DNA of 64,000 bases. Origin: Uranotaenia lowii (Eukaryota > Arthropoda > Insecta > Diptera > Culicidae). Shown piece after piece: positions 22,590 through 34,720 of this stretch. Position 1 is the stretch's first letter, and each line of letters starts with the position of its first letter. The stretch covers positions 373,554,813 through 373,618,812 of the forward strand of contig NC_073692.1 in NCBI RefSeq assembly GCF_029784155.1, written 5' to 3'. Both the position numbers and the translations under genes were made by a program. The notes beneath the pieces were generated by a model. It did no database searches. It was not told where the DNA came from and saw only the letters and a list, made by a program, of their open reading frames with translations.

Positions 22590-25500
22590 ATGAAATTTGG
22601 TCTTCATAATTCTTGAAGTTAAGCAAAAAAATTTTTTTAAATAGGTACTTAAGTAACAGAGTTTAAAATTTTTTAATAATAAGCAAATGTTGTAAAATTT
22701 TGGCGGATATTCGATGATTTTTAAACCAAATTTTTAAAATTAAATTTTGATTTTGTTGTGAATGTGGTTTGAAGATTTTTTAAAGATTGATATGATCTGC
22801 TTTCCTGAGGCCCTCCAAACTCACCAAAATTAAAGGTTGAGTCCGTTAAACGCTCACTACGCTCAAACAACTGTGGAGACCACTTTAAAAACCAATATTA
22901 TAAAATAACCAAAAACAATCGGAAAAAGTGACCGATTATGGGATGGAAAGTACATATATTTATCACAAAGCAACCAAATTTACATTTTTCTGAGGTGCAA
23001 AGACTTTAAGAGCTAATTTTCACTTATACTATTCCAATGCAATTAGTTTTTTTTCTATCAGCTCTTTTTTTCGAGATAACTCTTGAAAATAGGGTAAAAC
23101 TCATTAAATAAACGTGTGTATTTTTTTGACAAACTCGAGAACATTCTTGAATGATGCTAGAAATAGTTGTGAATTTATCTAGTTCTGAAAATTGTCAGAT
23201 TTAATTTTTTAAACGTATCTCTGAAACGAATAACTAAGCAAGATCTGAATCCGTGATTGAATAAAGGATAGTAAAAAGATTCAAAATCTGATGTCCGGTT
23301 TCACGTAGGTTTAATAATTTGATCGGTTCTACTTAAAACTGATAAATTTGAAATTTTTCACACTTTAGATATTACCCGTAAATTGATCAGATTTGCTCAA
23401 TTATATTAGTTTTAAGCAGTAAACAGTAAGCAGTTAAGCAGTAAAGAGAATATCAATAAATTTGGAAGTGATAAATAAAATCTGACAAATTATTGATATT
23501 CAAGACGCCACAATCTTCTATAATCAGTTATTTAAACATAAGCACCAAAAATGCTGTTCCTCTGCAAATGTGTGAAATATTGTGCAATTTTAAAAATTAA
23601 ATTTTTGGATTGGAGCTTTAATTGATCCTTTATTCAGTGTCGGAAACCTTTTTGTAAAATTACATCATATCAAATCAAGGAGATTTCTTCAACTCATTTC
23701 GACTGAAGTTGATGAAGATTTATGTAATTCTTTTTTCAAATTATATATTTAAACCAAGAAAAACATTAAATTCTGAAAACATGGTAGTTTCAAAAAAAGC
23801 ATCGCGGGCCACAAAAAGACAGCCGAGGGCCAAATGGGACGACCATCCAGAGTTCGTGAAGCTTTTTTGAAGCTTTTTTGTCTTGATGGCATTGGAGATG
23901 AAAGCTACAATTTGAGAAAAAAAAACAGCTCAAATCTGAGAAAAGAAGCTTAAATCGGAGCGATGTTCTACACACGGCTTCTATAACGTTGCACCCGGGT
24001 GGTTGAACCGAGCCGAACGAAAATTTGGATTTGCTTTTAATAAATTTTAGCCGTCCATTTTCACCATCTTTCGTTTCTTCTAACTTTCTATCCGTTTATA
24101 AAACTTCATAATCTTAAGTTGTTCTTACTTAAAAGGACATCACTTTTCACCGATAAGGCCGATAAATTAAGTGATTGAGTTTTGGTTTTTCATTTATGTT
24201 TTGTTCCAGAATCTTGCTTAAAGCTTTGCAAGAAAGCAGGCAAACCCATGAAATTCACAAGACTCACTAGAAAGGTCAAAAGCCATTTATTTTGTTTACT
24301 CTTGAAACCGAGAACCATGAAGAAGGACCACAGTCTTTCTTCTATCTAATAATAGGAAAGTTCTATTTGGTTGAAAGTTACACTCCGGACCCTTCTTATT
24401 TTACTCAGTCAACAGTCGCCCACCACAAGAGGAAACTTACGACCGTTTGCCTAAGTTCAGGAGGTAAAAATTCCTTTTTTTTCATTCAAAATAATAGACA
24501 CACAGAAAAGCAAACCCCTAAACCAACAATTGGTAAACACACAGGCAACTAAACTTTCAACTTAACCCAAACCTCGACAACGACGCCCACTCGGTCCAAA
24601 AAGTTGGTGTTTTCCATGTCAAATGGACTAATTTCCCGGGTGTGACTCTCGGTTGACTACATCAAGGCCGGCCGACGGCGGCTGTGGGTCGTCTTCAAGG
24701 AAGTTGACCCGAAACGGTTTAGCCCCCTTCCCCGGAAAATTTCCCCAGGATGCCATAATCTGGAACTTGGTGGGATGACACGGATCGGTCACGCCTTTTC
24801 TGGTTAGGCTCGAAGAACTTTGCACCGGCCGACAGCTGGCTATCAAGAATGATTCATACGGTAACTTACTTTGAAAAGTATCGGTTGATGGAAATAATTT
24901 GTAGGATTTTGCTCAAGTAACATTTATTTTTAGATCAAGTTTTAATTACAGAAAAAAAATGTCAAAACACAATTTTTAAGACTGAGAACTCTACAAAATG
25001 GTTTTTTTGGAAATTCACAAGTGAGTACGTGAAAAATGCATCTTGCAGACGATCTGACACAGAATCATGCATTCAAATATTTTTCAAAGTGTTTGAATTT
25101 TTGTAAAAATGAATACATAATCAACCATTTAATTCAAATCAATTTCACAAATTACAATTGAATCGGAAACAAAACATACTTTAAAAAATGTGACTCAAAA
25201 ACTGAAAAACAAATTTACCCCATCAAGCCATATTCTGAGTGTTTCTTAAGTTTCCCAGACAATCTTTTTGTAACACGTGACATGAGTCTCTAACCACCCT
25301 GCGCTGTAAAAACTTTGTCTGAGAATTATTCTCAATAAACACGCCTCGTAACGTTTTTTCGCCAGTCTTTCCGCTTATCACATGCAAATGTGGCAAGTTC
25401 ATCTTTTTCACCATCTTGCCGAGAGCTGTCATTCACTGACAAAAAACCGAAACAAACTAGGATCGTGTGTATACCAAAAAAAAGCGGAAAAAAGTTTAGA

Positions 25501-25900
25501 AACAAAGTAAATATTCCCCGGACCAATTTCGAATGCGGCTGCCTTCATTTCTTCCTTCCGGTGATGATGCTGAGCTGATGATGATGACAGTGACTTGTCT
25601 TGTCAGACAGAGATTTTGGAGTTTTTTCCCCAGCATGTTCTGTTTCCCCCCTGAGGAGGGAAAATCTTCTGCTATAACCATGTGATGGTGTTAATTTATT
25701 CGTTATCAGAGACGTGAAGAAACAAGTTTTGTGGGGTCTTAGCTTGCCAGAACGATAAAGCGACAGTTGGAACTTTCGGGAAGAAATCTTCGTTGTTTGT
25801 TAGTCATATCTTTGATGCGTCCTTATCGATAAGTCGTACATATAATATGAAAGACTTGAAGCCTAAAGATATACTCAAAGTTTTTAAATTCAAATTTTCC
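22590..25900. other. Unassigned 3.3 kb with two repeat fragments
   Basis: 22800-22910 (CCTCCAAACTCACC ... GTGGAGACCACTTTAAAAACC) recurs at 52970-53060. 23795-23840 (CGCGGGCCACAAAAAGACAG, GAGGGCCAAATG) resembles the inner right end of the hAT element at 42389-44101. The rest is AT-rich with scattered meaningless ORFs. Confidence 0.35.
24560..24850. other. GC-rich island, unknown
   Basis: This stands out as GC-rich in AT-rich DNA. A 72-aa minus ORF (24628-24846) has no recognised motif. It could be a host regulatory element in an intron or an untranslated exon. Nothing decides between these. Confidence 0.25.
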
Positions 25901-25979
25901 CGAGGTGAATGTCAAAACTTGGATGGATGACTACTTACACCCCTGTCAAACTTTTAAACCATTTTTAAAGGTACGTTTA

Positions 25980-26065
25980 AGCTTACCCGGATATTTAATA
26001 TAAAATTTTGGAAAGATTCGGTCCGAGCCGGTTACCGTAATTCGATGCGATAAGCCCGGATTTTT
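25980..26065. repeat. CCCGGATATTT dispersed repeat, copy 1
   Basis: Contains ACCCGGATATTTAATATAAA, a CGGTCCGAGCCGGTTACC stretch, and GCCCGGATTTT. Related copies lie at 49455-49575 and 59385-59465. They share CCGG-rich words spaced alike, so they are one degenerate repeat family of unknown type. Confidence 0.6.
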
Positions 26066-26099
26066 TCCAAGTTTATTGACATATTTTACAAAATCCAAC

Positions 26100-27050
26100 T
26101 TTTTTTTTTATTTTATTTTTGCATCCAAAACAATTTTGTGGGCAGATCTTTATGAACATCAACTGGAGAACCGGTTTTTATTTTTCATTATTCAAAAATA
26201 ATTTGCACAGCATAAGAAAGGTTTTTTATTGAGCTTCATTTTCCATCGAAAGATATTCAGTTACCTTTTTGATCGAGTATGTTATCGTTGAAATTTCAAA
26301 TTTTAGTACGAAAATATACTGATTTTAACCACTATTCTTTATTTGAAACATAACTTTGTCAAAAATCTAGTGATGTAAAAAAAATTATTGCAAAATAATG
26401 GTTAAAAAGCCATTTTTTAGGCATGATATTAGATTAAGAATAATCACAGCAAGTTCATGCTCTAGAATCGGTGATAAAGGTATCTATTTTTAAGCGTTGT
26501 GGCGTCATGAAAATTGTACTGCTTTTAAGTTCATGATTCCTTTAAACGTAACATATTGTCGAAAATTTGGGGTCTCTTCAAACTTTTTGAGATGAATTCA
26601 ATGCATTTTTAGAATGAAAATCGGATCAAAAGATCGTGAGTTGCACCGGGGTGAAGAATGCGTTGTGACGTCACGAAAATTGATTTACATTTTTCAGAAA
26701 CGTTCATGACTTCTTACTTCAACACAGTTATAGTATTTCTTCAATACAAGTTTGACATAACAATACGCTTCAATAAATTGATTCAATTATCAAGTTTTTA
26801 ACGAAATTAGGAAACAGCTTTTATAACTTCCTGGCTTTATGTTCAAACAAAATAAGTATCCATAGAATAACTGCAATGAGATTCAAAAAATCTTTAAACA
26901 CAATAAAGTTTATAGATTATTGTGTTTCAAATAAATTCATAACACTTTAATGGAAAATAGATTTCGAATAAAATTATTCTAAGAAAACTGTCCTTTATTG
27001 AAATTTTCACCTCAAAGAATGTTACTAGAAATTCCAAAACGAAGCCCGCC
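26100..27050 (+). repeat. Long inverted repeat R1 (partner 51550-52660)
   Basis: Order of shared landmarks: ACTGGAGAACCGGTTTTTAT, GCGTTGTGGCGTCATGAAAA, GAAGAATGCGTTGTGACGTC, CATAACAATACGCTTCAATA, ATAAGTATCCAT and CTTTATTGAAA. All occur in reverse order and complement at 51600-52660. The copies are diverged by point changes. No gene is inside. A short segment further on (27229-27305) matches 51430-51510 in direct orientation instead. Confidence 0.75.
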
Positions 27051-27325
27051 TTCACATGAAATCCCACGTAATAGACTTTTACCATTTATCCTTACCGAAT
27101 GGGTCTCTGGGATAAACTATTTGTCAAAATGAAAGCTTTGTGAATGGCTATAATGAAAAAACATCAGCCGATAGGGATTTCAGAAATTGGTGCAAAACTG
27201 GATTTTCATGTTCCTACTAAGCAAATTTTTCATAATTCTATACAAATTTTAGGCTCATTGCGCTATCAATTTCCGTGGTCCAATCCCCAAAATTTAGCAT
27301 TGGACTTTTTGCTAGGCCAAGAATC

Positions 27326-27355
27326 TACTTACACTGTATCAAAAAATTGTCCGTA
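27326..27355. repeat. Solo Tc1-like terminal repeat
   Basis: TCAAAAAATTGTCCGTA at 27339-27355 is identical to the two ends of the Tc1-like element at 28157-28173 and (inverted) 29405-29421. It is preceded by TACACTGTA, which looks like a true Tc1-type terminus beside a TA. It is a third end with no partner. Confidence 0.6.
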
Positions 27356-27365
27356 CAGCACGTAC

Positions 27366-28150
27366 TTTGAAATCCAAACAATAAAAAAGTGCACTTTTTC
27401 AGTCAATAAGAATACTATAATTACATCATTCCCTGCAGGAACTAGTCCGTTTCTAGATCAGTATTAAAAATGTTTATGAATTTGTAACATGTAAATATGT
27501 CCCATTAATTTAATTTATACATAAAGAGCGTAGATGGTCTAGGGGGAAATAAGGGGTGGTTAATAATGGCTTGAGAACCTCTGGCAGAGAACTGCTTTGG
27601 CGTAAATGAAAGAGTTTGCGTTCTCTATGGAGTTTGCGAACTCCGAAATAAGGCGGAAAAGCCCGGAAACGAGGAGCGAAAGGGTTGAAAGGCTCTCTTG
27701 CTTGTGAGTCGTTGAAGAAGCCAGACGTGTCGGCCCAAGCGAAGTCGATCGGTTTTTGAAAACGAAAAAAAGCCCCTTCGGTTCTGTATTGGCGTTCCGC
27801 CCTGTATTCCGCGATCCGTGGTGCCTCGGGTTCTGAGTTCCGACGTGGTCTCCAGTGTCGTTGGAGATAATTCTATTTAAAAAGGAGAGGAACGGACCGT
27901 AGTGTGATAAGTGAAACCCCCAAAGAAAAAATCTTCGATTCAAAGTGCCTCAACCACAATCGAGATGGCAAAAAAAAACCCGCTCCCAAACACCTCCAGG
28001 CCAACAGTTGCCCCAATTTAGGCGTAGGAGCCCCTTAGACGGAGTTAAGCCGGTAAGTCTAATTAGACCCCCTTCATAGGTGTAAAACCTTTATATTTCA
28101 AATTAAAACTTAAAAATAATCAAATTCATTCTGTATAGAAAAGTCCCAAA
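27366..28150. other. Unassigned, partly GC-rich
   Basis: The block 27538-28080 starts CTAGGGGGAAATAAGGGGTG, reminiscent of the TAGGGG MITE ends, but a matching right end is not convincing. The 127-aa minus ORF at 27560-27943 has no domain I know. Confidence 0.3.
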
Positions 28151-28156
28151 ACGACG

Positions 28157-29421
28157 TCAAAAAATTGTCCGTAGACTTAGGCCTTTATCAAATATTAGTC
28201 AAGTAAACAGTTATGTGTCAGTCTGTCAAACGCAGAAACGTGAGTTGAATTTTAGTAGAGACAATTTCCAGTGGTCTGAGCGATAAATACGGTAAAATGA
28301 ACGGTTTTTAGCGTAAATCAGTAGATTTCAACAATTTGTGGATATAATTAACAGGAAAACAGGACTGCTCCTCACAAAAAATACCCGTTGACATTCGGAA
28401 ACTGATTACTGACCTCCGAAATTGCAGGTATAGTAAAACGGCCACGATCGTCGGTTCAGTATGTCCTTCAGAACTTTAAGAAGACTAACTCCCTGGAGAC
28501 TACTCCAGGAAGAGGCCGCAAACTGAAGCTTACGAATCGTCACCATCGCATCATTGTCAGGGAAATCAGTCAGAATCCTTAAATTAGTGCCCCGAAACTA
28601 GCTGACAGCCTGAAGAAGTTTGGAAAAAAACAAGTCAATCCTCAAACGGTATGGAACATACTTCATGAGAAAAACTACCGAGGTCGTGTTGCTCGTAAGA
28701 TGCCGTTTATATCTGCTAAGAATGAGAAAAAGCGGCTGGAATACGCTCAAAAGTATGTCCTGGAACCCGAAGAGTTCTGGCAGAACGTCATATGCACTGA
28801 CGAAAGCAAATTAAATATTTTCGGGTCTGATGGACATGTAAGAGTATGGCGCAAGCCAAATACTGAAATGGATCCGAAAAATTTGCGACCGACAGTTAAG
28901 CACGGTGCTGGCCATTTAATGTGTGGGGTGCTTTCAGTGCAAATAGCACCGAGAACTTGACATTCATTGAATCTACGATGGATCGATTCATGTATCTTGA
29001 CATTTTGAAGCACAATTTGAAGGACAGTGCGATGAAGCTGGGTCACGGTTCTGATTTTCATTTCGTCCAGGATAATGATCCGAAACATTCATCGAAGCTA
29101 GTAAGGTAATGGTTCCTTTACAATGTCAAATCAAAACTCCCACACCCTCCTCAATCACCGGACCTCAACCCAATTGAAAATTTGTGGGATCATCTCGAAC
29201 GGAAAATTCGTGAACATACGATTCAGAACAAAAATCAGCTGAAGGTGGTTTTGCAGGAGGAATGGCGTAAGATTTCATCCACGACTACCCAGAAGTTGGC
29301 CATTTCGATGAAGCGACGTTTAAAGAGTGTAATTGCAGCAAAAGGCGGACATACCAAGTATTGATTTGATATTCTGGACCTTCTTTGTGAGAATTTTCAC
29401 TCTGTACGGACAATTTTTTGA
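28157..29421 (+). mobile_element. Tc1-like DNA transposon, degenerate
   Basis: A ~1.27-kb element with 17-bp identical inverted ends (28157-28173, 29405-29421) enclosing a broken Tc1-type transposase on the plus strand. Size and layout fit full-length Tc1-like elements. Confidence 0.8.
28387..29364 (+). pseudogene. Tc1-like transposase (DDE), inactivated
   Basis: In life this enzyme would bind the element ends and cut and paste it at TA sites. The N-terminal helix-turn-helix region reads VDIRKLITDLRN, then (in another frame) VQYVLQNFKKT and the GRGRK hinge typical of Tc1 proteins. The catalytic motifs are all visible: CTDESKLN near 28795 (first D), VQDNDPKHSS near 29070 (second D) and SPDLNPIENLWD near 29160-29190 (third acidic residue, E). 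Breaks: a frame change near 28455 with loss of a few residues, a stop at about 28580, loss of one base at about 28920 (in the VWGAF motif), and a stop at 29107-29109. It is therefore dead, though its catalytic residues are intact. The start codon is not identifiable. Confidence 0.85.
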
Positions 29422-29425
29422 TGTA

Positions 29426-29742
29426 AATTTTCTTGATTTTTTAGTTTATAAGTCTTTTTAAGAAAATAAGTGAAATGATTGTTGATTTAAATGCTGCCTA
29501 AGATTGAGCAACTATTTGAACGTATAACGTCTTATATGTTTTAACAAAGATCCCCAACTATCAAGATAATCGGGCATATTATTCCACGAACGAATCTTCG
29601 GAGACAACAACACAATGCATATGCAAGCTTTGCACTTGACCCCGATTGTTTGCCAGCGGAACGGATGCCCCTAGCATTCATCACCAAAATTCAAGGAAAT
29701 TCGCTACACCGTCACCGGTAAGTTAGGTGAAGTAACTACCGG
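29426..29742. other. No gene recognised
   Basis: Possibly the decayed upstream part of the coding fragment that follows, since the composition rises toward it, but no continuous frame is readable. Confidence 0.3.
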
Positions 29743-29892
29743 TTCAACATTATTGATCTATTAAACCATCGCAAAGACTTTGATATCCCAGCTGAAATGC
29801 ACTTCTTTGCAACAGCCCATGACAAGGGTCCAAGTGATGGATTGGGCGAAACCCTCAAACTTCATCGAAATGAAAAGAATCCTCAATGCTAG
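29743..29892 (+). pseudogene. Protein fragment with FFATAHDKGPSDG motif
   Basis: A 49-codon open stretch ends at TAG (29890-29892). It contains DFDIPAEMHFFATAHDKGPS followed by DGLGETLKL. From memory, a motif of the form FFATSHGK-x-x-C/S-DG-I/L-GGT-x-KR occurs in many uncharacterised, repeat-borne insect and cnidarian proteins. I cannot name the family. Conserved residues are partly lost here (GET where GGT is usual) and no start is visible, so it is probably a remnant of a transposon-encoded protein. Confidence 0.45.
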
Positions 29893-29965
29893 ATTTTATT
29901 CTGTCAAATCAATTCCAGGGATAAGATAAATGCATTCAGCAATACCTCATTCTGAAACTTCAGTT

Positions 29966-30075
29966 ATAATGAAAACACTGTTACTTAAAAATTCTGCAAA
30001 ATTCATGGTTGAGTTTTGGACCAAAACAAAGCTTTTTAGACCCCAGGGTTCGACTCAGTCTAATGACTCATGCGT
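29966..30075 (+). repeat. Half of a TAGACTGAG-family MITE
   Basis: Matches the right arm of the MITE at 31506-32025 (GTTACTTAAAAATTCTGC, TTTTGGACCAAAAC, ACCCCAGGGTT, CTCAGTCTAAT). The left arm is absent here. Confidence 0.65.
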
Positions 30076-30379
30076 AAAAATGACAGACGTCTGTTCCCTA
30101 TATTATTCGTCAAAGTTGGCGTCTAAGGGTTTTGGGGCCGAAGATTGTTTCTAAAATAGTTTCCAATCCCTCCGACTTAAGGGCCCAGCAAACATTTAAG
30201 AGGGTATATCGCAGGAACAACAGAATTAATCAAACGAATATACCAGATGAAAAGATTGTATTAAACTTACGAAAATAGCATATAGCTATAAAAGTGGAGG
30301 CGATATATCTACAATGAAAAGATTTTAACGATTCGATTTCCCCACAAAATGCAAAATATACGATTTTAAGTAATTTGAG

Positions 30380-30480
30380 TAAAACGAAAAAAAAAATCCC
30401 CGACCGAGATTTGAGCTCCAGCCTCCGAGTTGTCTGTCCGGTATCTTACCACGATGCCAACTCATCAGTTGAAATGATTT
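30380..30480 (-). mobile_element. tRNA-headed SINE-like unit
   Basis: On the minus strand an A-box-like TTGGCATCGTGGTAAG (from 30460 down) is followed by a degenerate B box, GAGCTCAAATCTC (about 30406-30418), and then CGGTCGGGGATTTTTTTTT. The head is tRNA-like but the acceptor stem does not pair, so this is a SINE head, not a tRNA gene. Its extent beyond the head is unclear. Confidence 0.5.
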
Positions 30481-30779
30481 GCGCTATAGCTCTATATGTA
30501 AGATTTTCTGTTCACGAACCGGTCAAAGGAAGAAAGAAGGAAGGATCGCTCATTTATCGTAAATCAGTTCACTCAAATCGTAAATGTCGAATTAGCGTAT
30601 TCTCAACAATTTGGAGACATATTTACGAATTGACTCAACTGCTATCCGATTCAACTTTTTTTGGGCAAAGCTTGTCGTAAATGAATGATAGAAAATCACT
30701 CAATACCAACTTGTTTACAATGGTTATTGAAAATATCTAATATTCGATTTGGATTATCATTTCTATTACGATTTCATGT

Positions 30780-31500
30780 TAGCTGGGGGAGGGGAGAGGG
30801 GCTCTCATACAAAATTTACATTCAATATGACACAATTGATACAGTTTATTAGTGATTTTAATTAGTATTTTCATCAAATTTCCCACACCAAAGTGTCATA
30901 ATCTAATGATTTATCATGTTGATGAACAGGTTTTGATGTATTTGGACCAATAATTGTAGTATTTACAAATATTTTTGTAGGAAAAGAGGGAGGGGAGGGG
31001 GGTTCTTACATATTCATTGTTAAATATATCAGTTCTCCAAAAACTTTCAAACGATTTTGATCAAATTTGGCACATAATAATATTCTTGATGTCAAGAGAT
31101 TATTTAAAGATCTCTAAACGTAAAGGGGGCTCCTATACCAAATTTTCAAAATATGATTAAATTCGAAAAATTTTCGAAAGAATTTTGTCAAAAATTGATG
31201 AATATAAGCGTTTCAACGTGATGAGATGATTCATTGATTTGGAAAATAGGTTTTGACCTAATTATAATGATATGTCGTATTCAAAGGCTCTTTCCATATA
31301 AATAATCGGGGCACTCATGTATATCTATAAAAATTAATGAAATTAATGAAGAGTTTTTGGTTCGGAGATGGTTTCTGAAAAACTTTCAAACCGCTCCACA
31401 TTAAAGGAAAGGGAGGCTCCCATACAAAATCAATAAAAATATGACACAATTCGGACAACTCCGGAAACTACTGAACCAATCAATGTGAAATGTGGTATGT
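30780..31500. repeat. Degenerate tandem block with GGGGG-CTCCCATACAAA units
   Basis: Repeats of a G-rich run followed by CTCTCATACAAAATTT or CTCCCATACAAAATCA, then ATATGACACAATT, occur near 30785-30830, 30990-31015, 31120-31150 and 31405-31450. The G runs could form quadruplexes. No ORF is seen. Confidence 0.5.
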
Positions 31501-31505
31501 AGTAG

Positions 31506-32025
31506 TAGACTGAGTCGATTTGGGATCCTTTTTTAATTTCACAAACCCTGGGGTCTTATAAGCTTCGTTTTGGTCCAAAACTCACCCATGATTTTGGCAT
31601 TGATAAACAATAAATTCAATTGACACCACTGCTAGGTGCCTAGCGAGGTATTGCATGACCACTTTCCATGCAATACTTTGCTGGGCACAAAAGACATATA
31701 CCTGTTAAACAGCTAATAACTTTTTTGTCTAAAAATAATGTCTAATATTTTACAAAGCTGTTCAGCGGAAAATTTTCTTTTAAGAATTTATAAATTGGCA
31801 CAAAAATCAGAAGCAGACTCTTTTCCACAGAAGAAACAAAAATGATGTTTATTTTTCAGTACAAAATATTCAATTTTTCCATACAAACCTAAAAGTTTAA
31901 ATTTACTCATGTAAACGTTACTTAAAAATTCTGCGAAAATCATGGATGATTTTTGGACCAAAACGAAGTTTTTAAGAACCCAGGGTTTGAGAAATTCAAA
32001 AATGACCCCAAATCAACTCAGTCTA
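31506..32025. mobile_element. TA-flanked foldback MITE, TAGACTGAG family
   Basis: The ends TAGACTGAGTCGATTTGGG and CCCAAATCAACTCAGTCTA sit on TA dinucleotides (31506-31507, 32024-32025). The inverted arms run ~100 bp (AAACCCTGGGGTCTTATAAG left, complement near 31970 right), with a ~240-bp centre. Half copies occur at 29966-30075 and 55621-55815. There is no transposase. TA flanks suggest mobilisation by a Tc1/mariner enzyme. Confidence 0.8.
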
Positions 32026-34190
32026 TTCCGGTATGTTAAGTGTAAATGTGTGTATAATAATGATTACATATTTTATCGTTCCTGAAAAGTACTATAAACG
32101 ATAAAATAGCTGACGATGAAGCGCACACATAAGCTCACAGGATCCAGCAAATTTCTTACAAATGAAATTCACTGTCCATCACCGCGTGTCACGATAAAAC
32201 TTTGCCAAAAGAACGCAACTAGAGGAAACAAATGAAAAAGCAACGTGCTGTGCTGAGCAACATGTTTCCCATCAACATCATCGTTCATGCATATGAACGT
32301 ATACAAAGCTTAGGATTCGCTGGCTGATGGCGTAAATTTGCAAATCATTTCCGGAGCTGGATACTCTACTCACTCAACATTATCTCCCGTTTTTTGGAGC
32401 GATGATGTATGTTATAGTGGATTTTTGCTCCAGAAAAGTCCTGCTGCAGCATACCCGATACGCATGTTGCTCTAGGGTAGTTGAACCTTTTTGTGAATTT
32501 GAATTCAAAATAAAGGATAAATCCTGAAGGATGCAAATCCTTTGATGAAATCCAAAATCCACGAAAAGCTGTCCTATTCTACGGAGGCTAATTTTTACGT
32601 CATATCCTAGACTTTTGAAGCGTAAATAGTTTTTCAAACAGAGCAAATTACCTTCCTAATAACACCAGTAGGTACCATTCTTTTCACCTCGGAGTATCTG
32701 CTTGAGGAAACAAATGATATAAAGTGGTTTTGACCTCATGTTTCCTTGGCATTTTTCATTTGCCGGCAGCAGCGCTCTTTCTATCTCGTTCAGTTGGTCG
32801 TTCGGTCTTTGGGTCGGTCGTTTGATTGGATGTTTTTAGCTGGGTGTGTGCGTTTGACTTTGATTGATGATGCTCCTCGGCTGCTCCTGAATGATCGTGG
32901 GTGCATGCTTAGAGAGCAACTTTCGCTTCCTAACTAAAAGAGCACGGAAGCACGAAGGCTCATAAACGCAGTCCGCGACTCGGACCATCCATTCCTGGGT
33001 GGTTGGGGCCTCCTTGCCTGCATGCATTGTATCAATTTTGATTGATTGATAACCACTTTTGAGTGGTTTGTTTCGAGGGAGTTTCTAATGAAATGAATCA
33101 AAGTGCAGGATAATTGTACTGGTTGGGAACCATATAAAGGGAACAGATTTCAAATACAAGACATGAGTATTGCTAGATTATCATGAATCTATCAAAAAGA
33201 TTAGATCAGTTTATTGATTTTCATTTAGTTTCAAATTTACAAACTGTAAGCTTGGATTAATATTTTCAAAATTATGCTTTTGCTTATCCAAATAAAGTAT
33301 AGTATACCAGCACGAAACATTCGAGAGGATAACTTTCCTCCATTAGAGCCATTCCACAATCTCTCAACTCAACTCAACCGGTCCGTGTTGAATTTCTAGA
33401 GGAAAACTACTCTCTTCTACCAGGGCTCAACTTTACAGAACATTTTCCACTTATCGCCCACATTAGAACTTCATATAGAGGAAGAGCTGATCCCCGAGAG
33501 CTTGGGATGGGTATAGAGATAGATTGGAGCAACTTTACATAAGCTTGTGAAAATTTTTGTTTTCAATTGCTTTCGAAAAGGTCAAATCGGAAACTTTCAG
33601 CCGAACACCATTCAACAAACCATCCATCCATTCATTCAGCTCTTCACCGCTAGTTTGAAGTAACTCGTGCGTTCACTTTGCTCCTCTAGAAAACAAATCG
33701 TTAAAATACACAAATGAGCAATAAGCACCTCGTTCGAAGCACACATTCTTAACCTACTAATAATCAACACGAGCGTGTTTAACGCTTTCAGATGGTAGGG
33801 TTAGTTGACTTGGGTTGAGAGTTTGTTTTGATATGACCGGCAAGGTCACGAAATCGCTAAGCGAACTGTTCGTTAGCAAGTGAGAGTGTTATGAATGAAT
33901 GAGTCGATTTCATTAAAAAGAGACTGGCTAAGCCCCCCGGAAACTATCGGGGCGTGAACATCGTAAAAAAACAGTTTCCAGCAACCGGAAAAGGGTTGAT
34001 TTTTATCCGATGCGTGCGGAGATTTTGAGATTGCTTACTTGTTGCTATTTTCAACTCGATTCTCATGTTTAGAATTGAGAGCGATTTTCCTTAACTGATC
34101 CTTCTGGAAAAACAATAGGAATATAATTGATGATTTAAGGAATTGAGTGCCGCGATTTTCATCTTCTACCAGTGAATATTACCAATACGC
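32026..34190. other. Unassigned 2.2 kb, partly even composition
   Basis: Around 32740-33030 the DNA is GC-richer, with GGTCGTTCGGTCTTTGGGTC-type words. Overlapping short ORFs on both strands carry no motif. It may hold host intronic regulatory DNA. I see no RNA gene. Confidence 0.3.
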
Positions 34191-34209
34191 TGTGAAGCTA
34201 CAACTCCAT

Positions 34210-34325
34210 ATTTGAGATGATTTCATCGAGTTGAATTCACTGCTGGATCCTAGGACAGAAAATGCTCATCATTCCCTGATCAATGGTGCTCTGTTCGCCC
34301 CGAGTCAACAAGTTAAAGTATAAAC
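34210..34325. repeat. Fragment shared with 60680-60770
   Basis: TTCATCGAGTTGAATTC, GCAGAAAA/GACAGAAAATGC, and CCTGATCAATGGTGCTC match 60690-60760 on the same strand. At the second site the segment lies inside a TA-flanked MITE, so this is probably a stray piece of a dispersed repeat (possibly a SINE body). Confidence 0.6.
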
Positions 34326-34633
34326 GCAGTTTAAAATTGATTATAGTGCAAAATTAAATCTTCAATGAGGGTGAAATTTGAGGAACAATGTGGCAGTGTG
34401 TACATTATAGATCAAGATGATTTATCGATACTTAGATCTTATTTTCCGGCGCTTGAAAGTTCTATTTTTTTCGATACTTGAGAACCAAGTTGGGTTTTTT
34501 ATTCATTTATTTATATCTGTATAGTGTAAAAGAAGAAAATGATACTATTAGAACTACACAACTATTCCTCATGAAAATTTATTCAAGACAATACGTATTT
34601 CTCTCCTACTTTTTGTTTAGGAATCACCTAGAG

Positions 34634-34720
34634 CAGTGGTCGGCAACCTGTTGAGTCCGAAAAGCCAAAATTTTAAAATTTTCAAAATTAAGAGTTTAAA
34701 AGAGCCACATTAAAGATTTA
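34634..34720 (+). mobile_element. Solo hAT-like end
   Basis: CAGTGGTCGGCAACCTGTTG followed by AGCCAAAATTTT and AGAGCCACATTAAAG has the form of hAT-type termini (CAGNGG...CAACC...GCCAC). No matching right end or 8-bp duplication is seen. Confidence 0.5.

Noticed and set aside
24628..24846. Coding exon in the GC-rich island
   Set aside because: No recognisable domain, and no convincing acceptor or donor pair framing it. Kept only as an unknown island.
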